Of a stretch of 64,000 nt of DNA, positions 23,506 through 35,132 are shown piece after piece. A model generated the notes under the pieces. That model was not told the origin of the DNA. It worked only from the letters and a program-made list of their open reading frames with translations, and ran no database searches. This stretch comes from Dastarcus helophoroides (taxonomy: Eukaryota; Arthropoda; Insecta; Coleoptera; Bothrideridae), in assembly GCA_028583605.1 (NCBI GenBank), contig CM053328.1, positions 10,122,782 to 10,186,781 of the forward strand, given 5' to 3'. Made by a program: the position numbers and the translations under genes. Numbering within the stretch: position 1 is the stretch's first letter; every line of letters begins with the position of its first letter.

Positions 23506-24620
23506 GTCACCTCAACCTTAATATGTTTGCTTCATCTCATTATTGCAACGTTAAATTAAAAATATTGACAAAAAATTTGCTAAGGCATCTTTGTAAGTGT
23601 CGCTCGAATTTAAAAGAATAAACATTCGTCATTTTAATGCTCAGGAAGACCGTCCGAAAGCCGAAACACCGCATAATATTTAATCTGCATAACAACAAAC
23701 TAAGCATTCCAAGTCGTAAGTCCCAAGCAGACTCCCTTTCATCCAAAACGAGAAAAAGGGCGAAAGAGCTGTTAAATGTAGTACGGTGTTTTCCGCCTCG
23801 GCTTAAATCGATTCCCGTATTGGCGCAGCGTTAAATATTTTAATTTTCATGATAATCCCCTCGGGGCCTGTCGAAGATGGAAATGAGTTTGATGTTTGTG
23901 GCATTTTTAATTATAATACACCCCCCATTTTCGCTCGCCGTCCGTAAAAATGATGCCTTTATCCTTTTTGCAAACTTTAAATTTATCAGATAATAAACGA
24001 GCCCAACCCCCATAAGCCTGGCACTCAGACAGACGTGTAAGTTTTATAGCTCGGGTTATAGAGTTGAGGACAGCTTAATCTCGAAATTGTGGAAATAGGC
24101 CAATTTATTTTTAACGGCGTTTGATGGGAGGACGATAATTATATAGACCGCGAAGTGGTTTTATATTTTGTTGTGGATCTTGCCATTTTCGTCATCTCGG
24201 GGCAGTGGCGGCGGCGGCGGTGGAGGAAAAAAAACCTTTTTCGTTCTAGTACGCTCGATATTAAATTACATCGAATGACGGGAGTATCGGGTTTCATGTC
24301 GACGCAAATTACATGAATGTTAATAGAAGATCAAATAAAGAGATAATTTGTAGGCATTGTGTTTCGATTTCGGCGACCTAACTTTTCACGTTAATCCTCG
24401 TCTCATATTCCATGCTTATTTAAAAGTCCACAAATTTACGTGCGTACTATCGTTTGGAGTGGTCCCAATTATTATGAATACGGTTTATTGAAAAATGATT
24501 AGTAAATGTGCGAATATGACTTGAATGGTGAATGCGCCGGATTTGACTAACATTCTCTAATTGTTGTCGCATTTTTCCGAAGAACAGAATTTTCATAGCT
24601 TATTTCTGATCTAACTGTTA
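23506..24620. other. Non-repetitive island
   Basis: Balanced composition, without the AT-rich phrasing. It includes a homogeneous GGC-repeat patch (GTGGCGGCGGCGGCGGTGGA, 24206-24225) and several CpG-rich stretches. Open frames are short and not recognised. The texture is that of single-copy intronic or intergenic DNA, possibly with regulatory elements, but nothing specific can be named. Confidence 0.4.
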
Positions 24621-24779
24621 AAACAAAATAAATATTCAGCCGTTCGCCGTTTTCTCAAAAATCTATTTTTGTTTTTGGAAATTTTGATTTTTTTCGTCTT
24701 TTCTGGAAATTTTGATGTTTTTCTTGAAATTCGTCTTTTTTTCGACATTATCTCAAAATCCGATCCTTTAAGTTATACT

Positions 24780-25268
24780 AATGTAACAGAGTTAACACTG
24801 AAAGATAGGAGAAACCGAAAGGCTCCCGGAGAAGACCAAGTGACAAATGAGATGATCAATACTGGAAGAACAGCTGTAGACAATGCCCTTTTTATTCTCC
24901 TCAACAAATGCCTGGAACAAGGAAGAATTCCCGATGCATGGAGAAATTCTGAGGTCACTATTCTCTTCAAAAAAGGCGATCCAACGAACATCAAAAACCG
25001 ACCTATTCTCTCGGTACTAAACAAGTTCTTAACCAGAATAATCACCAACCGTCTCAACAATAAGCTCGATTTCTACCAACCTGTGGAACAAACTGAATTC
25101 AAAAAGGGCTACAGCACGATCGGTCATATTCAAACAGTGTGCACATTGATCGAGAAATGCACTAAATACAATGTCTTACTCCATCTGGCATTCGTCGATT
25201 ACCAAAAAGCCTTGGACTCTATAGCAATCGGGGGCAATCTTGCATGCGATGAACGCTACAAGAATTGA
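24780..25268 (+). pseudogene. RTE reverse transcriptase, fingers and first catalytic motif
   Basis: From about 24780 the frame gives LKDRRNRKAPGEDQVTNEMI, PDAWRNSEVTILFKKGDPTN, NRPILSVLNKFLTRIITNRL, EQTEFKKGYSTIGHIQTV and LAFVDYQKALDSI. The last is motif A with its catalytic Asp (usually FVDYEKAFD; here F to L after KA). The part before 24780 in this frame is AT-rich flanking DNA and not protein. The frame is lost near 25225 by a small deletion, and the protein continues in another frame. Confidence 0.8.
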
Positions 25269-25494
25269 CTCAAGATACTCAAACCTCATCAAAAACATCT
25301 ATGAACACGCCACTCTCCACATCAAAGTTGAAGAAGACTTAGTCACCAGGAGGATACCCATCAAAAGAGGAGTCAGACAAGGCGACAATACTTGGTCGAA
25401 GCTGTTTACGTTCGCACTACAAGACGTCTTCAAAAATCTGACATGGCAACAGAAAATGGTCAATATCGACGCTGCGCTGATGACATCATCCTAA
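25240..25494 (+). pseudogene. RTE reverse transcriptase, middle part (second frame)
   Basis: Continues the RT with RIDSRYSNLIKNIYEHATLHIKV and RRIPIKRGVRQGDNTWSKLFTFALQDVFKNL. These are the RQGD motif B region and the following helix. The usual RQGDTLSPKLF is here RQGDNTWSKLF. The catalytic YADD lies in the next frame, so a second frameshift occurs near 25450. Confidence 0.8.
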
Positions 25495-25880
25495 TGAGCA
25501 CCGACGCGAATGAACTTAAAGATATGTCAAAAGAGCTGAAAGAAGTTTCAAAGATCGTGAGGCTAAGGATAAACCTTAAAAATACCAAGGTCATGAGTCC
25601 AGACAACATTCAGGTTACTCTCGACAACCACACACTTGAAATGGTTGAAGAATATGTGTACCTTGGCCACAAAATCAGGTTCGACCAAGAAAATCAAGCC
25701 GCAGGAATCACCAGGCGAATTGGCTTGACATGGACGGCATTTGGAAAACTTGACCACATCCTCAGGAAACCGGATATTTCCATTAACCTGAAACGGAAAG
25801 TCTTCGACTCCTGCATAATGCCTGTCATGATATACGACCTCGAGACAGTAACCCTAACACGAGCAGGGCGCATCGCTTAA
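25455..25880 (+). pseudogene. RTE reverse transcriptase, palm/thumb part (third frame)
   Basis: Contains RRCADDIILMSTDANELKDM, where the invariant Tyr or Phe of the YADD box is Cys (TGC at 25473). It is followed by NLKNTKVMS, EYVYLGHKI, ITRRIGLTWTAFGKLDHIL, LKRKVFDSCIMPVMIYDLET. These are the thumb and the YLG motif of RTE elements. The frame ends at 25878. Confidence 0.8.
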
Positions 25881-25884
25881 GGGT

Positions 25885-26225
25885 ATGCCAACGAACGATA
25901 GAGCGCGCAATGTTGGGGATCAGTTTCAGAGATCGAATTAGAAACGAAGCCATCAGAGAGAGTACGAGAGACGTCGATGCCATAGAACGTGTAACCACCA
26001 ATAAATGGCGCTGGGCAGGACATGTCGCCAGAGATGATATTAAACGGACGAAGACGATAATACAATGGAGACCCAGGGAAACTAAACAAAGTGTCGGATG
26101 CCCTCAAACAAGATGAAGAGATGATATTCAGAGACGAGCTCGTAAAAACTGGATCTTGAATGCTTCAGATAGAGAGTGGTGGAAAAACTATGTTCAGGAG
26201 TGGATAAGAACGGGCTAAAGACAAA
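25885..26225 (+). pseudogene. RTE C-terminal domain (further frame)
   Basis: The frame gives MLGISFRDRIRNEAIRE, NKWRWAGHVARDD and WRPRETKQSVGCPQTR. After a stop comes RRARKNWILNASDREWW. This is the conserved C-terminus of RTE-type proteins (RMLGI..RD..RN, W.WAGHVAR, GRP.TRW). The element's tail of GAA units follows at once. Confidence 0.75.
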
Positions 26226-26816
26226 GAAGAAGAAGAACAGTACGATTTAAAATATGTGATCGACACCTTCACGTGAGAGGCAAACTCCTTAACCAGAGAG
26301 TCACGGCCAACACTTCCAATTCTACTTATTCACTTCATATACCCTACTTTGAGGAACTCCTACCTTAAAATTGTTTCGTCGAAATTTAGTTTGTTTCAAA
26401 ATTCAACTTTTTTTATTACGTCTATGCTCAAAATATGGCTTTTTTCTAAAAATTTTACTTTCTGTAGCAAATTTCTATTTTTTTGTTCGATATTTCGCCT
26501 TTTAGTCAAAATTCATTTTTTTTTTCGGAATTTCGACTATTTTTTCTTCGAAACTGTTTTTTGAATTTTAACTTTTGCCCAAAATTCCATTTTTTTTAAT
26601 GTGATTTTTTCTGGACAATTTTAATTTTTTTTCTCAATTTTCAAGTTGTATAGATTTTTCGTCTATTTTGGAAATTCTGTCGTTTTTCATAACCCTGGAC
26701 TTTTTTTTGGAAATTTCTGCCTTCTAAAATATAAATTTTGAGAAATTTTGAATGTTTCCTTAAAGTTTGATATTTTTTTCTCGAAATTTTCATGTTCATC
26801 TCAAAGTCAATTCTTT

Positions 26817-27195
26817 TATTGGAACGGAGTGGTCCGTGGTTATTTTTAAATTTTGATATACTGTAATATCTCTCTAAAGATGATAGCTTGGCTATCGAAA
26901 CGGATAAGAGCTACTATTGATTAAATATTTTCGAAAAAAAAAATGAATTTAAAAAATGGAAATCTTTAAAAAATATTAAAATATTTAAAAAATAAGTTGA
27001 AAAAGTCGACATTTTGAAAAAAATTAACGTTTACAAATAAAACTCGCGAGTTGTAAAAAGCAGGAAAATTTTCGAAAAAATTTAGATGTCAGTAAAATAG
27101 TCCAAAATATTTTAAAAAGGCAACATTTTGTTGTATTTTTTAATGTTTCTTGGTTTCAGGGGACAAGATTTGTATATCAATACTTAAGTTATCCG
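26817..27195. mobile_element. Foldback MITE M, copy d (arms separated)
   Basis: Left part: TTGGAACGGAGTGGTCCGTG, TCTCTAAAGATGATAGCTTG and GCTATCGAAACGG. Right part at about 27117-27195: TTTTGTTGTATTTTTTAATG, TTTCTTGGTTTCAGGGGACA and AAGATTTGTATATCAA. About 200 bp of A-rich sequence lies between, either an expanded loop or a later insertion. Confidence 0.7.
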
Positions 27196-28509
27196 AAAAT
27201 GATTAATTTTTCTTCGGAATTCATCTTTTATTTGAGGTTTTCATCTTTTTGTGAAACTTTCGGCGTTTTTTTTTTGAGATGTCGACTTTATTACAAAAAT
27301 AAAATTCTTTATGTTGTTGGAAATCTTATCTTTTGCTTGGATGTTCGTCTTCTTCTCAAAATTTCGATTTTTGTTCAAAATTAATCTTTTCTTATATAAA
27401 ATTGTTCTCAAAATTTGACCATGTTCTCAAATTTTGACTTTCTATATGAAAATTTTAATTTTTCCATTCCTATTGAAATGAAGTTAACCAAACTTCGCAA
27501 AAAAAATATAGAGAATATCTGATCCCATTTTTCTGAAAATTCGTCTTTTTCCTTAACATTTGTTTTTATTTCAAATTTCGACTATTTTTGCAAATTTCGT
27601 TCTTTTTTAATTTCAAATTTATTCTCAAAATTTGACCTTTTTTTCCTAAAATTGACTTAAGAAAATTTTAAATTTTTTTGCAATTTGGCTTTGTTCAAAA
27701 TTCTGTTTGGGATTTTTTGACCTTTTAGAATCTGAATTTCCCGAAAGGTTTTTTAAGTTTGGCTCTTTTTCGAGCTTTTGATTGTTATCTCAAATTTCGA
27801 TATTCAATATGTCTACAAATGTCAACTATTTCTTCAAAATTCATATTTTTTTGGATAAGTTGACCTTTTCTCCTAATATTAGTCTTTCTCCTAAAATTAG
27901 CCATTTTCTTAAAATTCATCTTTTTCGAAACATTAACTTCATTTTTAAAATTCTCCTTTTTGCAGCTTTTCCGAAAGCTTTTTACTTTTTTCAAAATTAT
28001 GATTGATTTTTGAAATGATGTCTTAAAATTTAGGTTTTGTTTTCGAGAATTTTGATTATTTTGAAAACCCTGAATTTTTTAAAATTATAATTTTTTTAAA
28101 TTTCTATTGGAAAATTTCTGTTTTTTCTTAAATTTCGCCTTTTTTAAGTTTCGACTGTTCCAACAAATGCCTACTCTTTTTAAAAATGTTGCTCCTTTTT
28201 ACAAACTTGGGATCTTTTTAACTTTAAAATTTCGACTTTTTTCGAAAATTTAGATTCGTCTTTAATTGCAACATTTCGTAAAATGTCGCCTTTTTTGATA
28301 TTTTGGACTATTTTACAAGCATTTGAATTTTTTTGAAAATTTTTCTGCTTTTTACAACTCCCGACTTTTTTTTAAACGTTAATTGTTTTCAAAATGTAGA
28401 CTTTTTTAACTTATTTTTTAAAAATTTTGATGTTTTTTGAAATTTGAATTTTTTAAATTAATTTTTTTCTGGCATTTCTAACCTTTACTTCGTGAAATTC
28501 TTTAATATT

Positions 28510-28664
28510 CATAACTAATAAACTTTATTAACGATAAAAACGCAACAAAATTAAAAAATTCCACAAGGTTTTCGTTAAATATTTGCCGGGCCAAGCAAAT
28601 TTGGATGTTGGATGGAATTTTTAAATTTTGTTGCGTTTTTATTGTTAATAAATTTATTAGTTAT
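28510..28664. repeat. Small hairpin (foldback) element
   Basis: Left arm 28510-28563 (ATAACTAATAAACTTTATTA.., ACGCAACAAAATT) and right arm 28613-28664 (AATTTTGTTGCGTTTTTATT..TTATTAGTTAT) are near-perfect complements of about 53 bp, with a loop of about 50 bp. It is unlike the neighbouring phrasing and has the form of a short MITE. Confidence 0.7.
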
Positions 28665-29632
28665 TTAATTTTTTTTTCGAAAATATATAATCCATAATTT
28701 TGTTTTCTTAAAAAAGTGACTTATGTAATATTCTTTAAAATTTTAGCTAACTATAATTTTAACAATTCACCAAATTTTTTTTTCTACATTATTTGAAGGC
28801 TTAAAATTTTCTGATAACCCCATGATTTCTTTAATGCATTAAAGTTCTCCGAAAATTTTGGCTTTTTTAAAATCTCACTTAAAATCCTTTAATTACCTTT
28901 AAAATCTTAATTTCTTTAAAATATTGCATATTTTTGACATTTGAGACTATTTTTAAAGTATAATTTTTTGGTTTCGATTTTTTTTAATATTGCAATTTTA
29001 TTTAAATTCTTGATTTTTTGAAAATGTCGATTTTTCCAAAATTATCTTTTTCTGAATTTTTCTTTCTTAAAAATTTAACTTTCTATAAAGTTTCGATTTT
29101 ATCTGAAGATTTTGATTTTTTTGCGTCGTTTTATTAACATATAGATTCTTATTTAAACTTTTGATTATTTTGCAAAATTTAAAATTTTGTTAAAAATTTC
29201 GTTACCTTTACAATTTTTTTTTGGAATATATCATTTTTTTTTAAATTTTGACTCTTTTGAACATTTCTACATTTGGTTTAAAATTTTAAGTTTTTTGGGT
29301 TTTCAATCAAAAGGTTCGAATTTTTGAAAAATATTTAACTTTTTGTTTTCAAAATTTTAATTGACTAAAATTGCGACTATTTTCAGAATTTTAACTTTTT
29401 TAAGTTTTTGGTTTCTGTAAAATTCCTAATTTTAATTTTTCTTTAATATTTAGGTTTTTCAAAAAGTTTGGACCTCTCTTATGAGATTTTATTAAACATT
29501 TTCTAAAATCAATGTTTATTTCAAAATTTTAATATCATTTTTGAAAATCTTAATATTTTTTGGAAATTTTTTGATACCCTCCAAAATTTTGACTTTCTTG
29601 AGAATTTTGGAAAATTTCAAATTCATAAAAAA

Positions 29633-30352
29633 ATCTCGACTCTTGAAAATTTCGATTTTTTTTTCAACAGCGATATTTTTTTTCAGGTATTTCTTAAATT
29701 TTCGACCTTTTTTTTTTAAATGTTGCTTATTTTTTGAAACCTTTACCTGTTTTAAGAATTGCGACTTTTTTGAAAATCTTTTCTTTTTCTTTTGCCAAAA
29801 TTAGTATTTAAATTTCAACTCTTCAGGGGGTTTAAAATATATTCAAAAACTTGTCATTTTTTATCAATTAATTTCGAAAATTTTGATTTTTTTAAATGTA
29901 GAATTTTTTCTAATTTTTTTGCTTTTTTTCAGGTTTTACTATTTACCTACGAAATTTTTAACTTTCCAAATGTTTGTTTTTTTTATTTCAATTTCTCGAC
30001 TCTTTTGAAAATTGCGATTATTTTTAGCCGCGCTATTTTTTTGTTTAGGTATTTTTGAAATTTTGGACCTTTTTTAAAAATGTTGCCTATTTTTTGAAAC
30101 CTTACCCGTTTTAAAAATTGCGACTTTTTTGAAAATCTTGTTTTTTCCCAAAAGTAGTATTTAAATTTTAACTCTTTAGAGGATTTTAACTATATTCAAA
30201 AACTTGTCATTTTCCATCAGTTGTTCTCGAAAATTTTAATTTTTTTTAATGTAGAATTTTTTCTAAATTCTTTTGCTTATCTTCAAGTTTTACTATTTAA
30301 AATTACCACCTACAAAATTTTAAACTTTTCAAATGTTTGTTCTTTTTTTTTC
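29633..30352. repeat. Tandem duplication, two units of about 361 bp
   Basis: Unit 1 (29633-29993) and unit 2 (29994-30352) share, in order, TCTCGACTCTT, TTTTTTGAAACCTT, TTGCGACTTTTTTGAAAATC, AAAACTTGTCATTTT, AATGTAGAATTTTTTCTAA and CAAATGTTTGTT. Overlapping F-rich open frames in both units are artefacts. Confidence 0.75.
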
Positions 30353-30420
30353 ATTTAAATTTTCCTTCAAAATCTCGTCATTTTTATATATTACTTAAAT
30401 GGCCATTTTCTTTAGAACAA

Positions 30421-31483
30421 CACCGAACTATTTAAGGGTTGTTGCATCTACGAAAAATGAAAATAATTCGTCGTCACTTGCACACATTTCACTTCAAATT
30501 ATTCTGCACTGTTCACAACTTAGGAGTAGCTTTCTTCTGTAATTTTAGGATTGGGGCCAAAAAAATATTCGATCGTTTAAAAATCACTTATTTTATGTGT
30601 ATTGTATTTATAAATTTGTATAGATTCCAAAAATGTAATAATATACAGGCTGTTCCCGTATAAAAATCAAAAGTTGGTATAAGTCTTAGCGAAACTTAGG
30701 AATGTTATTTTCATCTTAAAATTTGACATTTCATAACTACACAAGCGTATCAAGTTTGAAAATTTTATCTTCATAAATAAAGTAAAAATAAGGGGTGCAC
30801 CATGATCCTATTATCCCCCATATAAGAAACTCATGTGTAAAATTTCGTGCTTTAGATTCATCGATTTAGGCTTCGTTCGTCTGTCAGTCGATGTTTAAGA
30901 GTTTTATTAAACAGATTTTATCCTAATTCTGAAGTAGACGTTCAAAACAAAATACGCGTAAAAAAAGATTTAAAAAAGGAACGAAAGTATTTACAATCAC
31001 CAAAAGAGTCCTCAAACTGAACTTCCCTGAAGACAAAGTTGTGTAAAATCAATAGCCCTTCAGATTTTAGGGGACAAATATAACATGATAAAGAAAATAT
31101 TTATGTCGGGTCTTTTGTGTTAAGGGTCGGCGTGGTTATCATACATATTTATGTCGGATACGGAACCGTATGGGCAACGTACGGTATCATTCTTTTGTCC
31201 TCTGGTCACGTTAGCAATTTAGAAGCGTTTTGTGAATCTAGAAGGGCAGGAAACTCGTCGAAAAGTTCGAAGCCGGTATCGTACATTTTTTTCGCCACTT
31301 TGTCGATAGAAAGCAAAACGTCTGTCTGATGATAAAAAATAAATGAAAACCCAATTTTGATTCTTAATCTGTAGCGCGAGCAACACGTGACGTATAGATT
31401 GATTCAGATTACAATTGACCTCCGGCGCATCCACCATTTAATTACTGAAATTCTCGTGATTCATCCAAGTTATAGAGAGAAAC
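30421..31483. other. Mostly non-repetitive island
   Basis: Balanced composition; the part at 31110-31440 is richer in CG, including CGTACGGTATC and CGAAAAGTTCGAAGCCGG. A TATACAGGCTGTTCCCGTA string at 30645 resembles a mariner/MITE terminus with a TA flank. Open frames on both strands (31117-31329 and 31219-31437) are not recognised and overlap each other. Confidence 0.4.
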
Positions 31484-31708
31484 TGCAATACAAATCTTGT
31501 CCCCTGAAACCAAGAAAGATTAAAAAACACTAGAAAGGTTGCTGTAACGCGTTTCGATAGCCAAGCTATTATCTTCAGAGAAAAAGTGAGATAGCTTGGC
31601 TATCGAAACGCGTTAGAGCAACCTTTGTTATCTTTCTTGGTTTCACAGGACAAGATTTGTATTTCAATTTTTGAAGATAACCAAAGACCAGTCCGTTACA
31701 CAAAAAAC
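31484..31708. mobile_element. Foldback MITE M, copy e (nearly complete)
   Basis: Left arm TGCAATACAAATCTTGTCCC, CTGAAACCAAGAAAGATTAA and AACGCGTTTCGATAGCC. Short loop GAGAAAAAGTGAGA. Right arm TAGCTTGGCTATCGAAACGC, GTTAGAGCAACCTTTGTTA and AGATAACCAAAGACCAGTCC. It is one of the best copies for deriving the family consensus. Confidence 0.9.
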
Positions 31709-33034
31709 AATAGGGAGAAACTGTTAAATAAATTTTCGTCTCAAAGCATCGACTTTCATTTTCATTCATGTTTTATTGGCTTTTCCGTCGCCAGTTGCTT
31801 CTTCTATAAATCTAGATTTTCAGTTACCTCCTATTAAGGATTGAATAGATTGCTCCAAACAGCGATTGCATTGGATCTTAATTTGTCAATCACTGTTTGT
31901 GATTCAACACTTAAAATTATCCTAAGATTTTAACAATGTAAAACTAAACAATGAAAATAACACAACCTCACATAGAAGATACAGGAAATTACGACATTCA
32001 TCTTAAAATTTAGATATTTTGAATCTCGATCAAAATTTCGACTTTAGTTCAGCAAATTTCGAGAGAAATACAAAATTAAGAAATGAATTTTTTAAAATTT
32101 AAATCCAAGTCTCGAATTGTGGCGAAAACTGAAATTTAGGAAAAGAAACGAAATTTCAAATAAAACTCGTAATGTGGCAATCAAAACGAAATTTGACGAA
32201 TTTCAATTTTCGCTTCATGTGAACAAAAACAATTTCGACCTTTATTCTGGAATAACAATGACAGGCATGTTTAATTGTGTGTAGTTTTTTTTTTATTTTT
32301 TACTGAAAAACTTTCACGCTGAGCACGTATCCTCATGGACATACATTTATAAAATGGTTATAATGGCTCATGCAGATCCCTGTATGCAATCAATTGATTG
32401 GAACACATATTGATATAATACAACACACTAAGTAATAGTCCATAAATTCGAATAATAACTTTCTAAATCATTACGTCCTGTTTGTCTGCAGATTTTACGA
32501 TGGATTTTCATTGTTATATATGAGTTTGGGCAAGGATTTCCATTTTACAACGCTGAAACGTTCGGAATTACAGCACATTAAAGCAAACATGTACCTATTT
32601 GCAATTGAAAACTGTTTAAAAACCACCCTATTTCTTTAAAAGTCTTTACGTTGCAGCTACTTAGAAAATCTACATATTAATACGTAACCATTGACAATAA
32701 TCGTACATTTTCTCAATATTTGTTATGAAATGTGGGAACGAGTAATTGTTTCTTTTCAATCAAATTCATTTAATTAACATTTTTTTATAAAAAAAGCAGT
32801 ATTTGAGTTTATAGGAAATCATTGGCAGTTTTTAAAACCTACCTGCATTTTCCGTACGACTATTATTTGCCAAGTTTTAATTATTAAGGTCAAAAAGGAT
32901 TTTTCTATTTGTAACAACAATAATTTGGCAAAAAAGCATTGTATAGGGCTCGGACACCAGTTAAATTAAAAAATATTAAATTATTTGTATAACTTTTATA
33001 ACAAATTTATTTAAAATTTTTTTAAAGCCTGTGG
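31709..33034. other. Mixed AT-rich spacer
   Basis: AT-rich DNA with some A-rich phrasing at 32000-32230, and otherwise no repeat structure that I recognise. No gene. Confidence 0.4.
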
Positions 33035-33638
33035 ACCTTTTTACTATCCATCTAATGGCTTTTTTGGTGATGTCCCCATTTTATCTTTTTTTTTAGTGTG
33101 TGCCATATCCAGCCTTACTTTCTTCCCTGGATTTCTGTTTTTATTCGTGTTTGGTTTATTTGCTTCCACAGTTCTACGTTCGATATTTCATTGGGCCAAT
33201 ATATTTTAATTATTTTTCTGGGGCATCAATTTACAAATGTTTGCAGTTTCTTTGTTAACTTTTCAAAGAGGGCCTAAGCCTTTCATCCATACATCAACAC
33301 TGATTTTATGTTGCTATTGAACACTCTAATTTTAGTGTTTTTACTTATGTTTCGATTTCTATACTTCTCTTAGCATGCTAAACGCTTGTTTAGCTTTTTT
33401 TATTCATTGCTGTACATCTGCTTTTGAGCCCCTTTCCCCTCGTCTCTTATTCAATATGCTTCCTAAATAGCAGAATTCGCTGACTTACTGGATATCTTTT
33501 CTGTTTATATTTATATTTTCTTGTGTTTCCATAATTATAGACATTGTTTTTATTTTACTCATGTTTATGTAGAGACCTATTTTCTTTGATTCTTTTCTGA
33601 GTTTCTCGATCATATTCTTTATGCCTTTAAGGTTATTA
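33035..33638 (-). pseudogene. RTE-like LINE, 3' half of reverse transcriptase (minus strand)
   Basis: Read on the minus strand from 33638 downward: NLKGIKNMIEKLRKESKKIG, LYINMSKIKTMSI, VSEFCYLGSILNK, KKAKQAFSML, and near the end KIIKIYWPNEISN-like and GHT-like blocks in changing frames. These are the thumb and C-terminal motifs of RTE-like non-LTR elements (YLGSI, QAFSML, IYWP.EISN, W.GH). Many stops show great age. Its 5' half lies at 37556-38860, and the interruption is a 3.9 kb insertion. Confidence 0.75.
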
Positions 33639-34490
33639 ATAAAGACCGGATTTTAGGTAAAATCCTATGATCCTACCTTTTCACCTTTCTCGGCGTTTTT
33701 TGTATGTTAGTGCCTAACTTTTAATTTAACTTGTTTTTATGCCTTTTTATACATGATTTTTAAAAAGCTTAGTGCATATTTATCCTTTTCTATGGGTTTT
33801 CCCCGAGTAGATTTACACTTCTGAAGAATTAAGGCAAAAATATGTATACACACGTAATAAACAAAAAATAAAACAATAAAATAGAAAATAAAATTATTGT
33901 AATAACATGAAACTTCAAGCATACATTTCTAAAAAATGTAATTTAATAACAATTACTCTTATGATCTGTTCAATTTGCTATTGAGACGAAGGACAATTGA
34001 ACTACGTTACCTGTCTTTTAATAGGTTGGTAGGTTAAACTATATCATAGCAAACATTATTGAAAATATCAAATATCAAAACTTTGAACTTAAACCTAGAT
34101 TGTTGGAATTGGAATTTTAATTTGAAATGTTCAGAAAAGTATACATTTAGAGTGTTTTAGAAGAAGTTTAATTACGAGTCAGTTTAAACCTAAAAAGAAG
34201 AACCTATATTCATTAATAATCATTTCTAAAAAAATTCACTCATTTAGAAATTTGAACTTCCGAATAAAAAGTGAAATATATTAATTTTTAATACAGTTTC
34301 CTCTTTAAAACCAAAATTTTTAATTTTTTTAACTTTAGATTCCAAAAATATGTTTGGAATAACTCTCTAAATATTGAGAAAACAGAAACCATAATTTCTG
34401 GAAACAACAGGTTTAAAACCAAAAATTTCAAAATAAAAGAAATACTGCAAGGCAAGTTTAAATTAGGAAATTTATTTAAAAAATGTCTAA

Positions 34491-35132
34491 ATTTCAAGAA
34501 ATTTGAATCAATTAATAATTATCAAAATTCAACATTTTCTGAAAACTTTGAAGTTTGGAGCAAAATTTAAAGATGAAATTGTGAGGTTTTTTTAAATCTT
34601 TACTGTCTTCTTAAAATCCCCCAGAAAATGTTTTAAAAAGAGTTTAAATGTCGAAAGAGAAATATTTTGAAAAAGTCTGAATTTTGAGCCACTGCCAATG
34701 CGAGTATTTTAAAAGAAGAAACCAAAGTTAATAACACCAGTTTTTTTCAAAATTTCGACTTTAGATTTGGCACTATTAAACTCGAAAAGTAGTAAACATT
34801 CTATAAATCAATTTCAAGAAGTTTGAATTAATTAATAATTATCAAAATTCAACATTTTCTAAAAATTTTGAAGTTTGCAGCTAAATTTAGATATAAAATT
34901 TTAAGGCTTTTTTAAACCTTTACTGTCTTTTAAAATCCCCCAGAAAATATTTTAAAAAGAGTTTAAATATCGAGAGAGAAATATTCTGAAACAGTCTAAA
35001 TTTTGAGCCACTGCCAATGCCAGTATTTTAAAAGAGAAAACCAAAGTTATTAACACCAGTTTTTTTTTAAATTTCGACTTTAAATTTGGCACTATTAAAC
35101 TTGAAAAGTAGTAAAAACTCTATAAATCAATT
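34491..35132. repeat. Tandem duplication, two units of about 320 bp
   Basis: Units 34491-34810 and 34811-35132 share ATTTCAAGAA, ATTAATAATTATCAAAATTC, AAAATCCCCCAGAAAAT, TTGAGCCACTGCCAATGC and GGCACTATTAAAC in the same order. It lies inside the 3.9 kb TIR-bounded element. The open frame at 34288-34497 (minus) is not recognised. Confidence 0.8.

Larger units (their letters stand above)
24775..26245 (+). mobile_element. RTE-clade non-LTR retrotransposon, 5'-truncated
   Basis: The insertion starts abruptly at the beginning of the reverse transcriptase within T-rich repeat DNA and ends in a GAAGAAGAAGAA tail at 26226-26239. Motif order and wording (RNRKAPGEDQVTNEM, SEVTILFKKGDP, IPIKRGVRQGD, CADDIILMS, EYVYLGHKI, WRWAGHVAR) are those of RTE-type elements. 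The endonuclease half is absent, as usual for incomplete target-primed insertion. At least three frameshifts make it dead. Confidence 0.85.
26246..30420. repeat. AT-rich quasi-periodic DNA block
   Basis: About 4 kb of TTTTTCNAAATTTTGAC-type phrasing with short A-rich patches. It includes a third partial copy of repeat A at about 27700-28000 (GACCTTTTAGAATCTGA, CTCAAATTTCGATATTCAAT), MITE copy d, a hairpin element and a tandem duplication. Open frames are low-complexity artefacts. Confidence 0.55.
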
